Below, piece after piece: positions 26,130 through 34,490 of a stretch of DNA of 45,896 nt. The position numbers and the translations under genes were made by a program. The stretch lies in the NCBI GenBank assembly GCA_027859095.1, contig JAQIBN010000020.1, positions 1 through 45,896 of the forward strand, read 5' to 3'. The notes beneath the pieces were generated by a model. It was not told where the DNA came from and did not search any database. It was given only the letters and a program-made list of their open reading frames with translations. How positions within the stretch are numbered: the first letter of the stretch is position 1; every line of letters starts with the position of its first letter. Source of the stretch: Spirochaetia bacterium. GTDB lineage: Bacteria; Spirochaetota; Spirochaetia; B11-G9.

Positions 26130-26573
26130 CTAGGGACGGAGGTTTAGGGGATTAATAACATTAAAAAAACCAAGTTTATCAAAATCCTTGCTATTTCTTG
26201 TATAAAAATTATTTACTTCATATGCCTTTAGGGTAACTGCAAGAATACTATCAAAACTTCTCCGAGCAGGAAAATTATCATCTTCCCATATGTGCTTTAA
26301 TTCTTCCATCATGGAAGGTTCCCAGGCACATTGAAGCCATCCTGAATTTTTCCTATACCAGTTTATTGTATTAGCAGCTTGTTTTGCAGATAAGGGTTTC
26401 TGTAGTACAGCTGGATTTCGTAAAAGACGGTAGAGTTCAAACCAAACCTGTTCAGCAACAATCCATGATTCCTTCTCTAGTAATGCATTATTTACCAATT
26501 ACCGGCAAATATTATGTTCAGGACAATCACTGTTAATCGAATAGAGCATAATATTTGTATCTAAACTATTCAC
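26130..26573 (-). pseudogene. VapC-like PIN toxin with in-frame nonsense codon
   Basis: From a GTG at 26573 the frame reads NSLDTNIMLYSINSDCPEHNICR, then a TAA stop (26499-26501), then continues LVNNALLEKESWIVAEQVWFELYRLL through DSILAVTLKAYEVNNFYTRNSKDFDKLGF. That is a complete VapC-type PIN domain apart from one nonsense codon. The N-terminal LDTN aspartate lies before the stop and the later acidic residues after it, so neither part is a whole nuclease. The GTG overlaps the antitoxin stop (GTGA). The last codons, NLRP and TAG, are supplied by an AGGGACGGAGG repeat. Confidence 0.8.
26132..26146 (+). repeat. AGGGACGGAGG repeat, copy 1
   Basis: AGGGACGGAGGTTTA. It sits exactly between the transposase remnant and the PIN pseudogene and supplies the pseudogene's stop codon. 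See copies at 26871, 27429 and 29452. All four have the same orientation. Confidence 0.7.
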
Positions 26574-26812
26574 AGTTGATTCCTATCATCATTTGCTATC
26601 GATCTAAGGTTTTCTGAATTAATCAGGATATCTCCGCATCGATAGATAGGAGCATCTTCAGAAACCATTTCCTTAGAATCTGAGCCATTGCGAGAAAGCC
26701 AAAACTCAACAGCATTTCGAACCAGTTCGCTTACTGGACGATCTTCACGTTTAGCAATTCCCCGAAGTCGGGTAAGTTGCGGTTCTGGAAATAAAATTTG
26801 AAGCTTTTGCAT
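26570..26812 (-). CDS. Ribbon-helix-helix (CopG/Arc-like) antitoxin
   Basis: An 80-residue antitoxin. The RHH DNA-binding region is KLQILFPEPQLTRLRGIAKREDRPVSELVRNAVEFWLSR: a beta strand followed by two helices. The charged tail (DAPIYRCGDILINSENLRSIANDDRNQL) should bind the PIN toxin encoded next. The toxin is broken by a nonsense codon, leaving the antitoxin intact. Its start codon lies inside a palindromic operator and has no visible ribosome site, which suggests leaderless translation. Confidence 0.83.
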   Translation of the reverse strand: MQKLQILFPEPQLTRLRGIAKREDRPVSELVRNAVEFWLSRNGSDSKEMVSEDAPIYRCGDILINSENLRSIANDDRNQL

Positions 26813-26850
26813 GTATACAGTATAAGCATGTATACATGGAAATGCAAATA
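26809..26850 (-). promoter_or_regulatory. Operator repeats and leaderless promoter of the RHH antitoxin
   Basis: GCATGTATACA occurs at 26809-26819 and 26826-26836, and ATGTATACAT at 26828-26837 is a perfect palindrome. On the minus strand TTGCAT, a 17-base spacer and TATACT form a promoter whose start point would fall on or next to the A of the ATG at 26812. The operator overlaps the -10 box and the start codon, which suits RHH autorepression. Confidence 0.6.
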
Positions 26851-26870
26851 AATTAATTTTTCGGAATGAC

Positions 26871-26881
26871 AGGGACGGAGG
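26871..26881 (+). repeat. AGGGACGGAGG repeat, copy 2
   Basis: AGGGACGGAGG followed by AATAA, 61 bases before the RAYT fragment. With copy 3 it brackets that fragment, as REP sequences bracket RAYT genes. Confidence 0.65.
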
Positions 26882-26942
26882 AATAAATAAAAAAAATTAC
26901 AGATTTAAAATCAAAATAGCGTTTTACCCCATACTAGTAAAT

Positions 26943-27134
26943 ATGAGAAAACCAAGAGAAATATATATTGGGGCAGAATATCACGTAACTGCCAGAATTA
27001 ATCGAGGAGAATTTATCCTTGAATCAGATGAGGTGAAGGACTTATTTTTGGATATAGTTAAAAGAGCAAAGATTAAGTATTCTTTTAAACTTCGTTCCTT
27101 TGTTGTAATGGTTTATGAGGCACAGACAGTTTGA
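26943..27134 (+). pseudogene. REP-associated tyrosine transposase (RAYT, IS200-like Y1) fragment
   Basis: The 63-residue frame MRKPREIYIGAEYHVTARINRGEF, then LFLDIVKRAKIKYSFKLRSFVVM, matches the N-terminal third of RAYT/Y1 transposases. Intact members have the HUH motif and the catalytic Tyr directly after the VVM segment; here the sequence goes to VYEAQTV-stop. The catalytic residues are gone. Flanking AGGGACGGAGG repeats (copies 2 and 3, about 550 bases apart) fit a decayed RAYT-REP unit. Confidence 0.72.
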
Positions 27135-27207
27135 CCTTGTAGAAGAAGCAGCGCCATTTATTATCAGCTCTTTTCCTGAATTTTTTGAACAGCTTTTATT
27201 AAAATAA
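27115..27207 (+). pseudogene. Short ORF overlapping the RAYT fragment
   Basis: ATG at 27115 opens a 30-residue frame, MRHRQFDLVEEAAPFIIS followed by SFPEFFEQLLLK. The composition looks like a real protein tail, perhaps the end of a gene joined to the RAYT fragment by a deletion. I do not recognise its family. Confidence 0.3.
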
Positions 27208-27428
27208 AATCTTTATGTCAGGTTATTAAATTATTATTTCCTTGGTATCATATGGAAACTCCAATAGATAAATCTTCTTCTTCATATTCTTAATATAAAA
27301 ATCATATTCACTTTGAGTTGTCCAATAATTTATGGATATTTATTTTCTCTAAGGAAAAAGGTTTCCTATATGTAAATACATTAATACATTGCGAATGGTC
27401 TGTTTTTAATAGGCGGGGATTTTATATG
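27208..27428. other. Non-coding stretch within the mosaic
   Basis: No gene recognised. The minus strand carries a 19-codon frame (MKKKIYLLEFPYDTKEIII) without support. It ends at AGGGACGGAGG copy 3. Confidence 0.3.
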
Positions 27429-27443
27429 AGGGACGGAGGTTCT
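27429..27443 (+). repeat. AGGGACGGAGG repeat, copy 3
   Basis: AGGGACGGAGGTTCT, 20 bases before the hemerythrin remnant, where sequence similarity to hemerythrin begins. Confidence 0.65.
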
Positions 27444-27462
27444 AGTTTTTATTTCAGACTCA

Positions 27463-27570
27463 ATGGAAGACAGGAACGATCTTGTCTCATTTTTTAGCAA
27501 CTGGATTGTGAATCATATATTGAATGAAGACCTTCGCTTCGCCAATTTTATAGCAACTTTAGAGAGTTAA
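27463..27570 (+). pseudogene. Bacteriohemerythrin C-terminal remnant
   Basis: Thirty-five codons (MEDRNDLVSFFSNWIVNHIL, then NEDLRFANFIATLES) match the end of the hemerythrin at 20107-20496, which ends NWIINHILNEDLRFANFVASLED. The rest of the gene is missing and an AGGGACGGAGG repeat lies just upstream. It keeps the convergent position relative to the SBP-PAS gene seen in the other copy, so it is half of a duplicated gene pair. Confidence 0.82.
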
Positions 27571-27670
27571 ACCTCTGTGTTTGATCTTTTAAGGAGTAAT
27601 CCCAGTTTAGTCTCTCTCCACCATCCTCTTTCGGCTTGATTTTCCTTTCTTTCCTGATAACTGATTACTG

Positions 27671-29236
27671 TTATGTGTTCCTCCCTTCAAGCTCCTTTAC
27701 CCTTTCCCGGAGTTCCTTTATACGGAATTCCCGGTCTACAAAGAGACTGTTAAACTGTTCCAGTTCCTCGTTTTTCCCTTCCAGCTCAATTGTTCGTTCC
27801 TTTACAAGCTCTTCCAGATGTTCCTTGTGTTTTTGAAGTTCCTTTTCTGCCTTTTTCAAATTGGTGATATCTGTTGTCGCAAGCAGCGCTCTCCTTGTAT
27901 TTACCTGGTCGCCATCAATTAATAATTTTAAGGAAATATACCTTAACTCACCTCTTAACGTTTTTACTTCCGACTCGGATTCAAATTCTAAATCCCCTTC
28001 AGCGATAGCAATTACCTCTTCTTTAAACACATCAAAAGATTTACCAGTAAATAATCTTTCCAGGTTATTCAGCAGGTCTTCTTTGTTTTCAGCTTGATGT
28101 AATTGAAGGGAAGCAAGATTAACATCTTCTACTTTTACTTTTTTAGCACATAAATATAATTCTTCCGGTCTATTAGCAAAGTAAGTTCTGAAATCACTGA
28201 TTCCCTTCTCTTTCAGTTCATTAAGATAATTAGACAATTCAGTGAAATCTTCTACCCAGAGAGGAGCTGGTGAATTATCAAAAAGTGATTGGTATTTTGT
28301 ATTACTTAAAAACAGATCAATTTTTATTTGTTCCAGCTCAGAAATATTCTGTTGAAGTAGAATTGTTTTTCGATTGACCTGATACTTCAGAAAATAACTA
28401 AAAATAATGAAGATAGCTGAAAAAATAATTAGGATTACTACAAGCATTTTGACCCAGAGAGGGAAGGAATGGATTTCTTTAACTCCACCAAGATGTCTTT
28501 CCATCGATTTGTAATATATTGAATTATTATCATTTTTAAGTTCTGATAAATTATTATCAATTTCTTTTATCAACATAGGTGATATTTTGGAAAGTTTTGG
28601 AAATGCGAACTGCATTCGTGCTGGTTGGAATATTATTGCAGTTCTTGTAATACTATATTTTATTTCATTTTTATTTCCAAAATCCTTATTCGTTATTCCA
28701 GCAAAAATTTCCTTATTCTGTAATGCATCAAAAACCTGGTGATAATTATCCAGCTCAATAATTCTACAGTCCAGATCAAATCTATCTATTATATCTTTTA
28801 ATCCTTCAGGCCCATCTATATTAAAACTTCCTTTTAGTCCTGCAATTTCCCTCCCATCTAAATCCATTATACTTTCTAACTTTTTGCCTTCCTGGATATA
28901 TAATCTTGACCAGCTCAAAAGAACAGTTTCATTTGAGAACAGAAACTGTTCCTGACGATCCGGAGTTACTCCCACATCTACCAGTATATCAATTTCATTG
29001 TTTTCAAGCCTCTGTATGCATTGATCCCAATCTCCCTGAACCCATTCAATTTCCCAATTTTCTTTTTCAGCAATGTAATTTGTAATGTCTGCCCAAAATC
29101 CGGCTATTTTGCCACTCTCATCGGTGAATATCTTTGGAGCATTCTCGTACGTTCCAATTCTTAATTGAAGTTTTTCTTCTGCTGCCAGAGGAAATGAAAT
29201 AAAAATAATAACAAATATAATAATAATTTTTTTCAT
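27671..29236 (-). CDS. SBP_bac_3-TM-PAS-coiled-coil sensor protein
   Basis: A 521-residue membrane sensor. Residues 1-19 are a signal peptide (MKKIIIIFVIIFISFPLAAE). Residues about 22-245 form an SBP_bac_3 ligand-binding domain outside the membrane (LRIGTYENAPKIFTDESG, KIAGFWADI). One TM helix lies near 262-288 (WVKMLVVILIIFSAIFIIFSYF). A PAS-like region at about 315-425 precedes a long coiled coil, with VKERTIELEGKNEELEQFN and LFVDREFRIKELRERVKELE. There is no HisKA, GGDEF, EAL or HAMP, so the signal must pass to a separate kinase or regulator. It is the intact homologue of the broken gene at 20.5-21.9 kb. Confidence 0.87.
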   Translation of the reverse strand: MKKIIIIFVIIFISFPLAAEEKLQLRIGTYENAPKIFTDESGKIAGFWADITNYIAEKENWEIEWVQGDWDQCIQRLENNEIDILVDVGVTPDRQEQFLFSNETVLLSWSRLYIQEGKKLESIMDLDGREIAGLKGSFNIDGPEGLKDIIDRFDLDCRIIELDNYHQVFDALQNKEIFAGITNKDFGNKNEIKYSITRTAIIFQPARMQFAFPKLSKISPMLIKEIDNNLSELKNDNNSIYYKSMERHLGGVKEIHSFPLWVKMLVVILIIFSAIFIIFSYFLKYQVNRKTILLQQNISELEQIKIDLFLSNTKYQSLFDNSPAPLWVEDFTELSNYLNELKEKGISDFRTYFANRPEELYLCAKKVKVEDVNLASLQLHQAENKEDLLNNLERLFTGKSFDVFKEEVIAIAEGDLEFESESEVKTLRGELRYISLKLLIDGDQVNTRRALLATTDITNLKKAEKELQKHKEHLEELVKERTIELEGKNEELEQFNSLFVDREFRIKELRERVKELEGRNT

Positions 29237-29449
29237 TTAAGAATTCTCCTCATTCCATATTATTCGTTCTTCATGATTCAATTTCTTCCTCTCCAGCTCT
29301 TTGACCCTATCCCACCGTTCTTTAATCCTAAGCTCCCGATCAACAAAAAGCTTGTTAAACTTCTCCAGTTTGGCATTTTTTTCTTCCAAATCTGCGCTAC
29401 GCTCTTTTACAAGTTCTTACAGATGGTCTTTATATTTTTTAGGTTTAAA
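29237..29449 (-). pseudogene. Coiled-coil tail of a lost upstream sensor/regulator gene
   Basis: The minus strand reads KYKDHL, a TAA (29417-29419), then ELVKERSADLEEKNAKLEKF and NKLFVDRELRIKERWDRVKE, and stops directly before the ATG of the sensor at 29236. It is the C-terminal coil expected of a REC-PAS protein like that at 21.9-22.9 kb. It has a GAA-to-TAA type nonsense codon and is cut off at AGGGACGGAGG copy 4. Confidence 0.72.
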
Positions 29450-29451
29450 CT

Positions 29452-29466
29452 AGGGACGGAGGTTTA
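29452..29466 (+). repeat. AGGGACGGAGG repeat, copy 4
   Basis: AGGGACGGAGGTTTA, identical to copy 1 over 15 bases. It lies where the coiled-coil remnant breaks off and just before a large inverted repeat. Confidence 0.7.
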
Positions 29467-29503
29467 AGCTATTCCCGAAAACCTGGAAAAACCATTCCCA
29501 TCA

Positions 29504-29572
29504 CATACCATATATAAAATATAGTTTATTAATAATTTGATCGCAAGGGAAATGACTTTTATATATGGTATG
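29504..29572. repeat. 16-bp perfect inverted repeat upstream of the PhnD-like sensor kinase
   Basis: CATACCATATATAAAA (29504-29519) and TTTTATATATGGTATG (29557-29572) are perfect inverse complements 37 bases apart, with AAACCAT-type extensions outside both arms. It may be a cruciform or hairpin, a paired operator for the operon that starts at 29676, or the ends of a tiny non-autonomous element. The last idea fits its place beside the repeat-rich mosaic. Confidence 0.55.
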
Positions 29573-29675
29573 CCATGGTTTGTTGCCTGTTTTTTAAAAT
29601 TTTCTTGCGAATTATGTTTTCTTTCACTATTATTATAGAGAGTGACAAGATTTTTTAGGAGTAAATAAAACCTTA

Positions 29676-31904
29676 ATGATTACCAGAACCTTTCCTGGAC
29701 TAATTATCACATTCCTTTTGCTAAGTCATTCTGTACTAATATTCAGTCAGGATATAGCAGGTACCAACGAAAAAGATAAAACTCAGCAGATTGTCCGGGT
29801 AGGTATTCGGTCTTTCAGTGGTATTGATGCAACTGAAAGTAAATGGTCAGCAACAATGGATTACCTGAACATGGCTGTAGAAGACTATGTCTTCGAAATG
29901 ATCCCTGTAGTAGGTTTTGAGGATATGCGGGAAATTGTTAAGAATAAAGAGGTCGATTTTGTCCTGACAAATCCCGCAGCTTATATATATCTGGAGGTCA
30001 AGTTCGGAGTTACCCGTATAGCTACACTGAACAACAATCGATTCGAGGGTGGATTAAGGGACTTTGCCGCTGTGCTGTTTACACTTTCCAACGGGAATAA
30101 AATAAACCATTGGAAAGACATACAGGGGAAATCAATTATGGGTGTAGACCCGGAGGCTTTCGGGGGCTGGAGAATGGCATACTATGAGATGTTGGAGCGG
30201 GGCCTTGATCCATTTCAAATATGCTCTGAAGTCCTATTCTCTCCTGACGAAACACAGGAAGGGGTAGTGTACAGTGTTCTCTCAGGTAAGGCGGATATTG
30301 GTACAGTTCGTACAGGAATTCTTGAAAGTATGATAAACAAACAGCTGATCAATCCGGATCTAATTAAAATAATAGATCCTAAGCTGAATCAGCTGGATCT
30401 GATGCATTCTACAGAGTTCTATCCGGAATGGCCTTTTAGTAAGTTAAAGCATAGTTCTGAATCTTTAGCTGTAGAGGTCTTAACTGCCCTTCTTCACATT
30501 AAGTCAGAGGATAGAGCAGCAATAGCTGGAGGCTATACGGGGTGGACAATACCCCTGGATTACAGCAAAGTTCATAACCTTTTACGAACTCTTAAAGCCC
30601 CACCCTATGACAATCAGGAAGAAATTACTTTTCAGGATATTTGGGGAAACTACTGGAAGTGGATAGTGACAGTTTTAATTTTCTTAATTGCAGCTTTTAA
30701 TGCTGTAATAATTATTATAAGCTTAAACAGGAATCTTCGGAGCAAGACCAATGACCTCGAGCAAATAGCAATAACTCTTGAAGAGAGAGTTAAACAGCGC
30801 ACGAAAGCCTTGGAAAATGAGAGTCTCCAACTAAGCGAATCAAAAAATGCTCTGCAGACCAGCGAGGAAAAATTTAAAACTCTGGTTACTCAATCAGAGG
30901 AAATATTTTATTTAATTGATATAGACGGAAAAGTTTTACTCTTCGAAGGGAAGGGGCTTTCTAAAATGGGCTTGAAACCGGAACAGCTTGTCGGAGAGAC
31001 CGTTTATAATTTGTATAAAGATTATCCATATATATTGGACAGTATGAGGAAAGCCTTTAGTGGTGAAACAATAACCATGGAGGTAAAAATTGAGAGGGAC
31101 TATTTTAAGAGTTTGTATACACCGTATAGAAATGAGATAGATGAAATAATTGGAATAATGGGCTTCTCTGTAAACATTACCGCACAGAAGGAGTCGGAAG
31201 AAAAAATTTATAAATACAAAAATCATTTGGAAGAGCTTGTGGAAGATCGTACAGTAAAATTGGAGGAAATTAATGATAAGCTCATTAAATCCCAGCAGGC
31301 TATGCGTTATCTTGTGGAGGATATAAACGATTCCCGGGAGAATCTGAAGGAAAGTAATCTGAAACTAATTAGGTCTTACAAGGATTTAGAGTCCTTCTCC
31401 TATTCCGTTTCTCATGATCTTCGTGCTCCTCTGAGGGCAATCCTTGGTTTTACATCAAAGCTGCAGAAGCAGATTGGTGAATCAGCAGAGACAGAAACTA
31501 ATCGTTTGATGAAAGTTATTTCAGAAAATGCAATAAATATGCAGAACCTTATTACTTCCCTCCTAAACTTCTCTAGAGTTGCCAGTTCCAATTTTGTTGT
31601 TGTTCCAGTTAATATGAATAATCTGGTTTCATCTGTATTTGGAAACTATACAGAGATATTTAAAAAGAATAGTATTAAGAGTGAGATTCTTTCTCTCCCG
31701 GATACCACAGCAAGTTATTCAATGATCAGGCAGGTATTTATCAACCTTCTTGATAATGCAATTAAATTCAGCCGTTCAAAGGATAAACCCTGTATAACAG
31801 TAGGTTATCTGGAAATGGAGGAAGGGTCTGGGCAGAATCTGAACCCGGTAATGGGGCTGTATTCTTTTTTACCCTTCCTCATGGGAAAAAGGATAAGTGA
31901 ATGA
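29676..31904 (+). pseudogene. PhnD-like-sensor (TtrS-type) histidine kinase, ATPase domain deleted
   Basis: An N-terminal signal, a PhnD-type periplasmic domain at residues about 40-310 (VRVGIRSFSGIDATESKWSA, DFVLTNPAAYIYLE), a TM helix (WKWIVTVLIFLIAAFNAVIIII), coiled coil, PAS (about 400-510) and HisKA with SHDLRAPLRAILGF near residue 575. The ATPase N-box begins (INLLDNAIKFSR), then after YLEMEEG the DxG, F and GxG boxes are missing. Past about 31825 another frame reads [20 protein letters not shown] and stops at 31898-31900, directly before the next ATG. This is the proper kinase C-terminus. The deletion thus also shifted the frame, and kinase activity is unlikely. Confidence 0.82.
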
Positions 31905-33316
31905 AAGATGAGTATAGAGTTTTAATACTGGAAGACTTAGAATATGATGCAGAGTTGATTATGGATCAGGTAAAACTTGCGGAGATAGACTGCATGTTTC
32001 AATGTGTCGATACCGAAGCAGGTTTTAAAACACAGATTGACGAATTTAAACCGGATATTATTTTATCTGACTACAGCCTTCCGACCTACAATGGAATGTC
32101 TGCATTAAAGTATGTACTTGAAAATAATCCTAATCTTCCAGTTATAATTATTACTGGCTCCATAAACGAGGAAACAGCGGTTCTCTGTATGAAGTCAGGT
32201 GCTGTGGATTATATTCTCAAAGATAATATGAAACGACTCGGTTTATCCATTATTACAGCACTTGAGAATAAAAAAAATATATTAGAGATTCGAAAAGCTG
32301 AAAACGAGATAAAAAGGCTCTCAACTGTAGTAACCCAAAGTCCTAATGCTATAGTTCTAATGGATAATACTGGAATAGTTGAATATGTTAACCCGGCATT
32401 TATTGATTTAACAGGATACGAATCGGAAGAGATTGTTGGGGGAAAACTGGAAAAAATAGAATCAGAAGGTCTTTCAAAAGAACAGCACGCTTTAATATTA
32501 AAAGATTGCTTAGATGGTAAAATCAAAGAAAATAATTTTAAAAATACAAAAAAAAATGGTGAGATATTCTATGTTTCTTCAAGGTTTGCAAGGTATATGA
32601 ATTCCTTAGGTGAAATAAAAGGTCTAATTACTGTAATGAATGATATTTCTCAAAGGGTTTTAGATCAGATTCAAATAGAAAATGATCTTAAAGAGAAAGA
32701 ATTACTCCTCCAGGAAATATACCATCGGGTAAATAATAATATGCAGATAATGATCAGCCTTATTAATATGCAGATAAATCGTATAGAAGAGAAATTCGAA
32801 AGAGTAGCTCTGCTTTCTGTCCAATCCAAAATAGCTGCTATGTCTGCAATATATAATGACATCTTTCAGGAACGATCCTTTGTTTCAATAAACTTTAAAA
32901 GTGTTGTATCAAATATATTTACAAATCTTATAGATTCTCTAATGTTTATTCCGGATAATATAATGCTTCATATAGAAACAAATGTTCCTATGTTTGGTCT
33001 TGATATGGCTCAACCCTGTGCTCTTATTGTAAACGAGCTTCTTTCCAATTGCATTCATCATGCTTATCCCGATGGAAAAGGAGAAATATATGTAAATCTT
33101 TCTATAAATGAATCTGATGAGATATTGCTTTCGGTAAAAGATAATGGTATCGGGATCCCTGAAGATATTAACCCCTCAACTGCAGAGACTGGCGGTTTTT
33201 CCCTTGTACATATGCTGGGTCAGGGGCAATTGGACGGGAAAGTGAATTTTATTAGTAACAATGGAATGACAGTAGAGATAAAATTTAAAAAATTGGTAGA
33301 TAAAAAGAGATTCTAG
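31901..33316 (+). CDS. REC-PAS-HisKA_2 histidine kinase
   Basis: A 471-residue cytoplasmic hybrid kinase. REC at residues 1-130 (ILEDLEYDAELI; phosphoacceptor in IILSDYSLPTYNG), PAS at about 140-260 (NAIVLMDNTGIVEYVNPAFIDLTGYESEEI), then the HisKA_2 phospho-histidine motif LLQEIYHRVNNNMQIMISLINMQ. The ATPase domain follows, with ALIVNELLSNCIHHAYP and LSVKDNGIGIPEDI. All boxes are present, so it should be active. It starts at the stop of the damaged TtrS-type kinase and leads into the REC-PP2C gene, and probably receives the operon's upstream signal. Confidence 0.9.
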   Translation: MKDEYRVLILEDLEYDAELIMDQVKLAEIDCMFQCVDTEAGFKTQIDEFKPDIILSDYSLPTYNGMSALKYVLENNPNLPVIIITGSINEETAVLCMKSGAVDYILKDNMKRLGLSIITALENKKNILEIRKAENEIKRLSTVVTQSPNAIVLMDNTGIVEYVNPAFIDLTGYESEEIVGGKLEKIESEGLSKEQHALILKDCLDGKIKENNFKNTKKNGEIFYVSSRFARYMNSLGEIKGLITVMNDISQRVLDQIQIENDLKEKELLLQEIYHRVNNNMQIMISLINMQINRIEEKFERVALLSVQSKIAAMSAIYNDIFQERSFVSINFKSVVSNIFTNLIDSLMFIPDNIMLHIETNVPMFGLDMAQPCALIVNELLSNCIHHAYPDGKGEIYVNLSINESDEILLSVKDNGIGIPEDINPSTAETGGFSLVHMLGQGQLDGKVNFISNNGMTVEIKFKKLVDKKRF

Positions 33317-33341
33317 CATTTATTCGGGAGTGATCTTCAAA

Positions 33342-34490
33342 ATGAAAAAAATTATGCTTGTAGATGATGAAAAAAGCATTCTTAATTCTTTAAAAAGAGA
33401 ATTAATGGATTGGTGCTCTGATAAAAAAATTGAAATAATAAGTTTTACAAATCCAATAGAAGCTTTTGATGCTTTGGAAATAGAAAAAGAAGTTTTCCTT
33501 GTTATTTCCGACTTGCGTATGCCGGAGATGCTGGGAAGTGATCTTCTTTTAAAAATAAGAGAAAAGTATTCTGAAATTATTACAATTCTTCTGACAGGGT
33601 ATTCCGAGATTGATGAGATTATGAAGGCTGTTAAGTCTGGTATATTCGCCTACATATTAAAACCCTGGGACGAAAAATATCTTTTAACAGAAATAAATAA
33701 GGCTCATGAACTTTCAATCTTAAAAGAAGAAAAAGTAAGGTACATAAAATTGCTGGAAGAAGAATTGAAGTGGGGAGGGGAACTTCAGAAAAAAATCCTA
33801 AAACGAGAAATCCCGGTATCAAAGACAATAACTGTCGATGTGGAATACCAACCTCTTCCCATGCTTTATTGTGGTGGGGACTACTATGATATTATTGCTC
33901 TGCCAAATGATAACTATCTTGTGCTTCTAGGTGATGTAGCTGGTCATGGTTTGAAGGCAGCCTTCATAACAACTATACTAAAAACAATTATCTTTAGTGA
34001 ATATGTAAGGAATAACCAGGATAAAGGAATATCACCTGCTGATTTCTTAAAATGGCTGAACAAAAGAATTTCTTTGGAACTTAGTCAGTTCCCGGATATG
34101 TTAATAACCTTTGTCGCTCTTGTAGTAAATCCGGAAGAAAAAAAGATAACATTTTCCAATGCCGGGCAGTCACACTTCTATCTTGTTCGTGGAAATAAAG
34201 TGCATCCTATTCATGATGAAGGCCTTTGTCTTAATATAACCGATGACCCTAATTACAGGAATAAATCGTTTAAAATTGAAACAGGGGATCAAATTTACAT
34301 GTTTACAGATGGGTTAATCGAAGTAGGCGAAAATAAAAGCAACCTTTCTCAGGAACTTACCGGTCAATTACTGCTTGATGAAACTGGTAAAAAATCTGGA
34401 CCAAAAGAAATTATAGAGTCTTTTAGAAGTATAAGTACAGAGGGTGTTTTTTACGATGATATTACCCTTCTGTCCATAAGGATAAACTAA
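33342..34490 (+). CDS. REC-PP2C (RsbU/SpoIIE-type) phosphatase
   Basis: A 382-residue response regulator with phosphatase output. REC at residues 1-125 (MLVDDEKSILNSL; phosphoacceptor in LVISDLRMPEMLG; ILKPWDEKYL), then a linker helix and a PPM/SpoIIE domain with GGDYYDIIAL, LGDVAGHGLKAAF, the NAGQ loop (SNAGQSHFYLVRG) and MFTDGLIE. These hold the metal-binding Asp and Gly residues. The ATG at 33342 is preferred to an in-frame GTG at 33330 that lies within the ribosome site. The STAS gene follows with a one-base overlap (TAATG), which points to dephosphorylation of that STAS protein in a partner switch. Confidence 0.92.
   Translation: MKKIMLVDDEKSILNSLKRELMDWCSDKKIEIISFTNPIEAFDALEIEKEVFLVISDLRMPEMLGSDLLLKIREKYSEIITILLTGYSEIDEIMKAVKSGIFAYILKPWDEKYLLTEINKAHELSILKEEKVRYIKLLEEELKWGGELQKKILKREIPVSKTITVDVEYQPLPMLYCGGDYYDIIALPNDNYLVLLGDVAGHGLKAAFITTILKTIIFSEYVRNNQDKGISPADFLKWLNKRISLELSQFPDMLITFVALVVNPEEKKITFSNAGQSHFYLVRGNKVHPIHDEGLCLNITDDPNYRNKSFKIETGDQIYMFTDGLIEVGENKSNLSQELTGQLLLDETGKKSGPKEIIESFRSISTEGVFYDDITLLSIRIN

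Noticed and set aside
26132-29466. Four AGGGACGGAGG copies as a CRISPR array
   Set aside because: Copies are short and unevenly spaced by hundreds to two thousand bases, with genes between them, and no cas genes are present.
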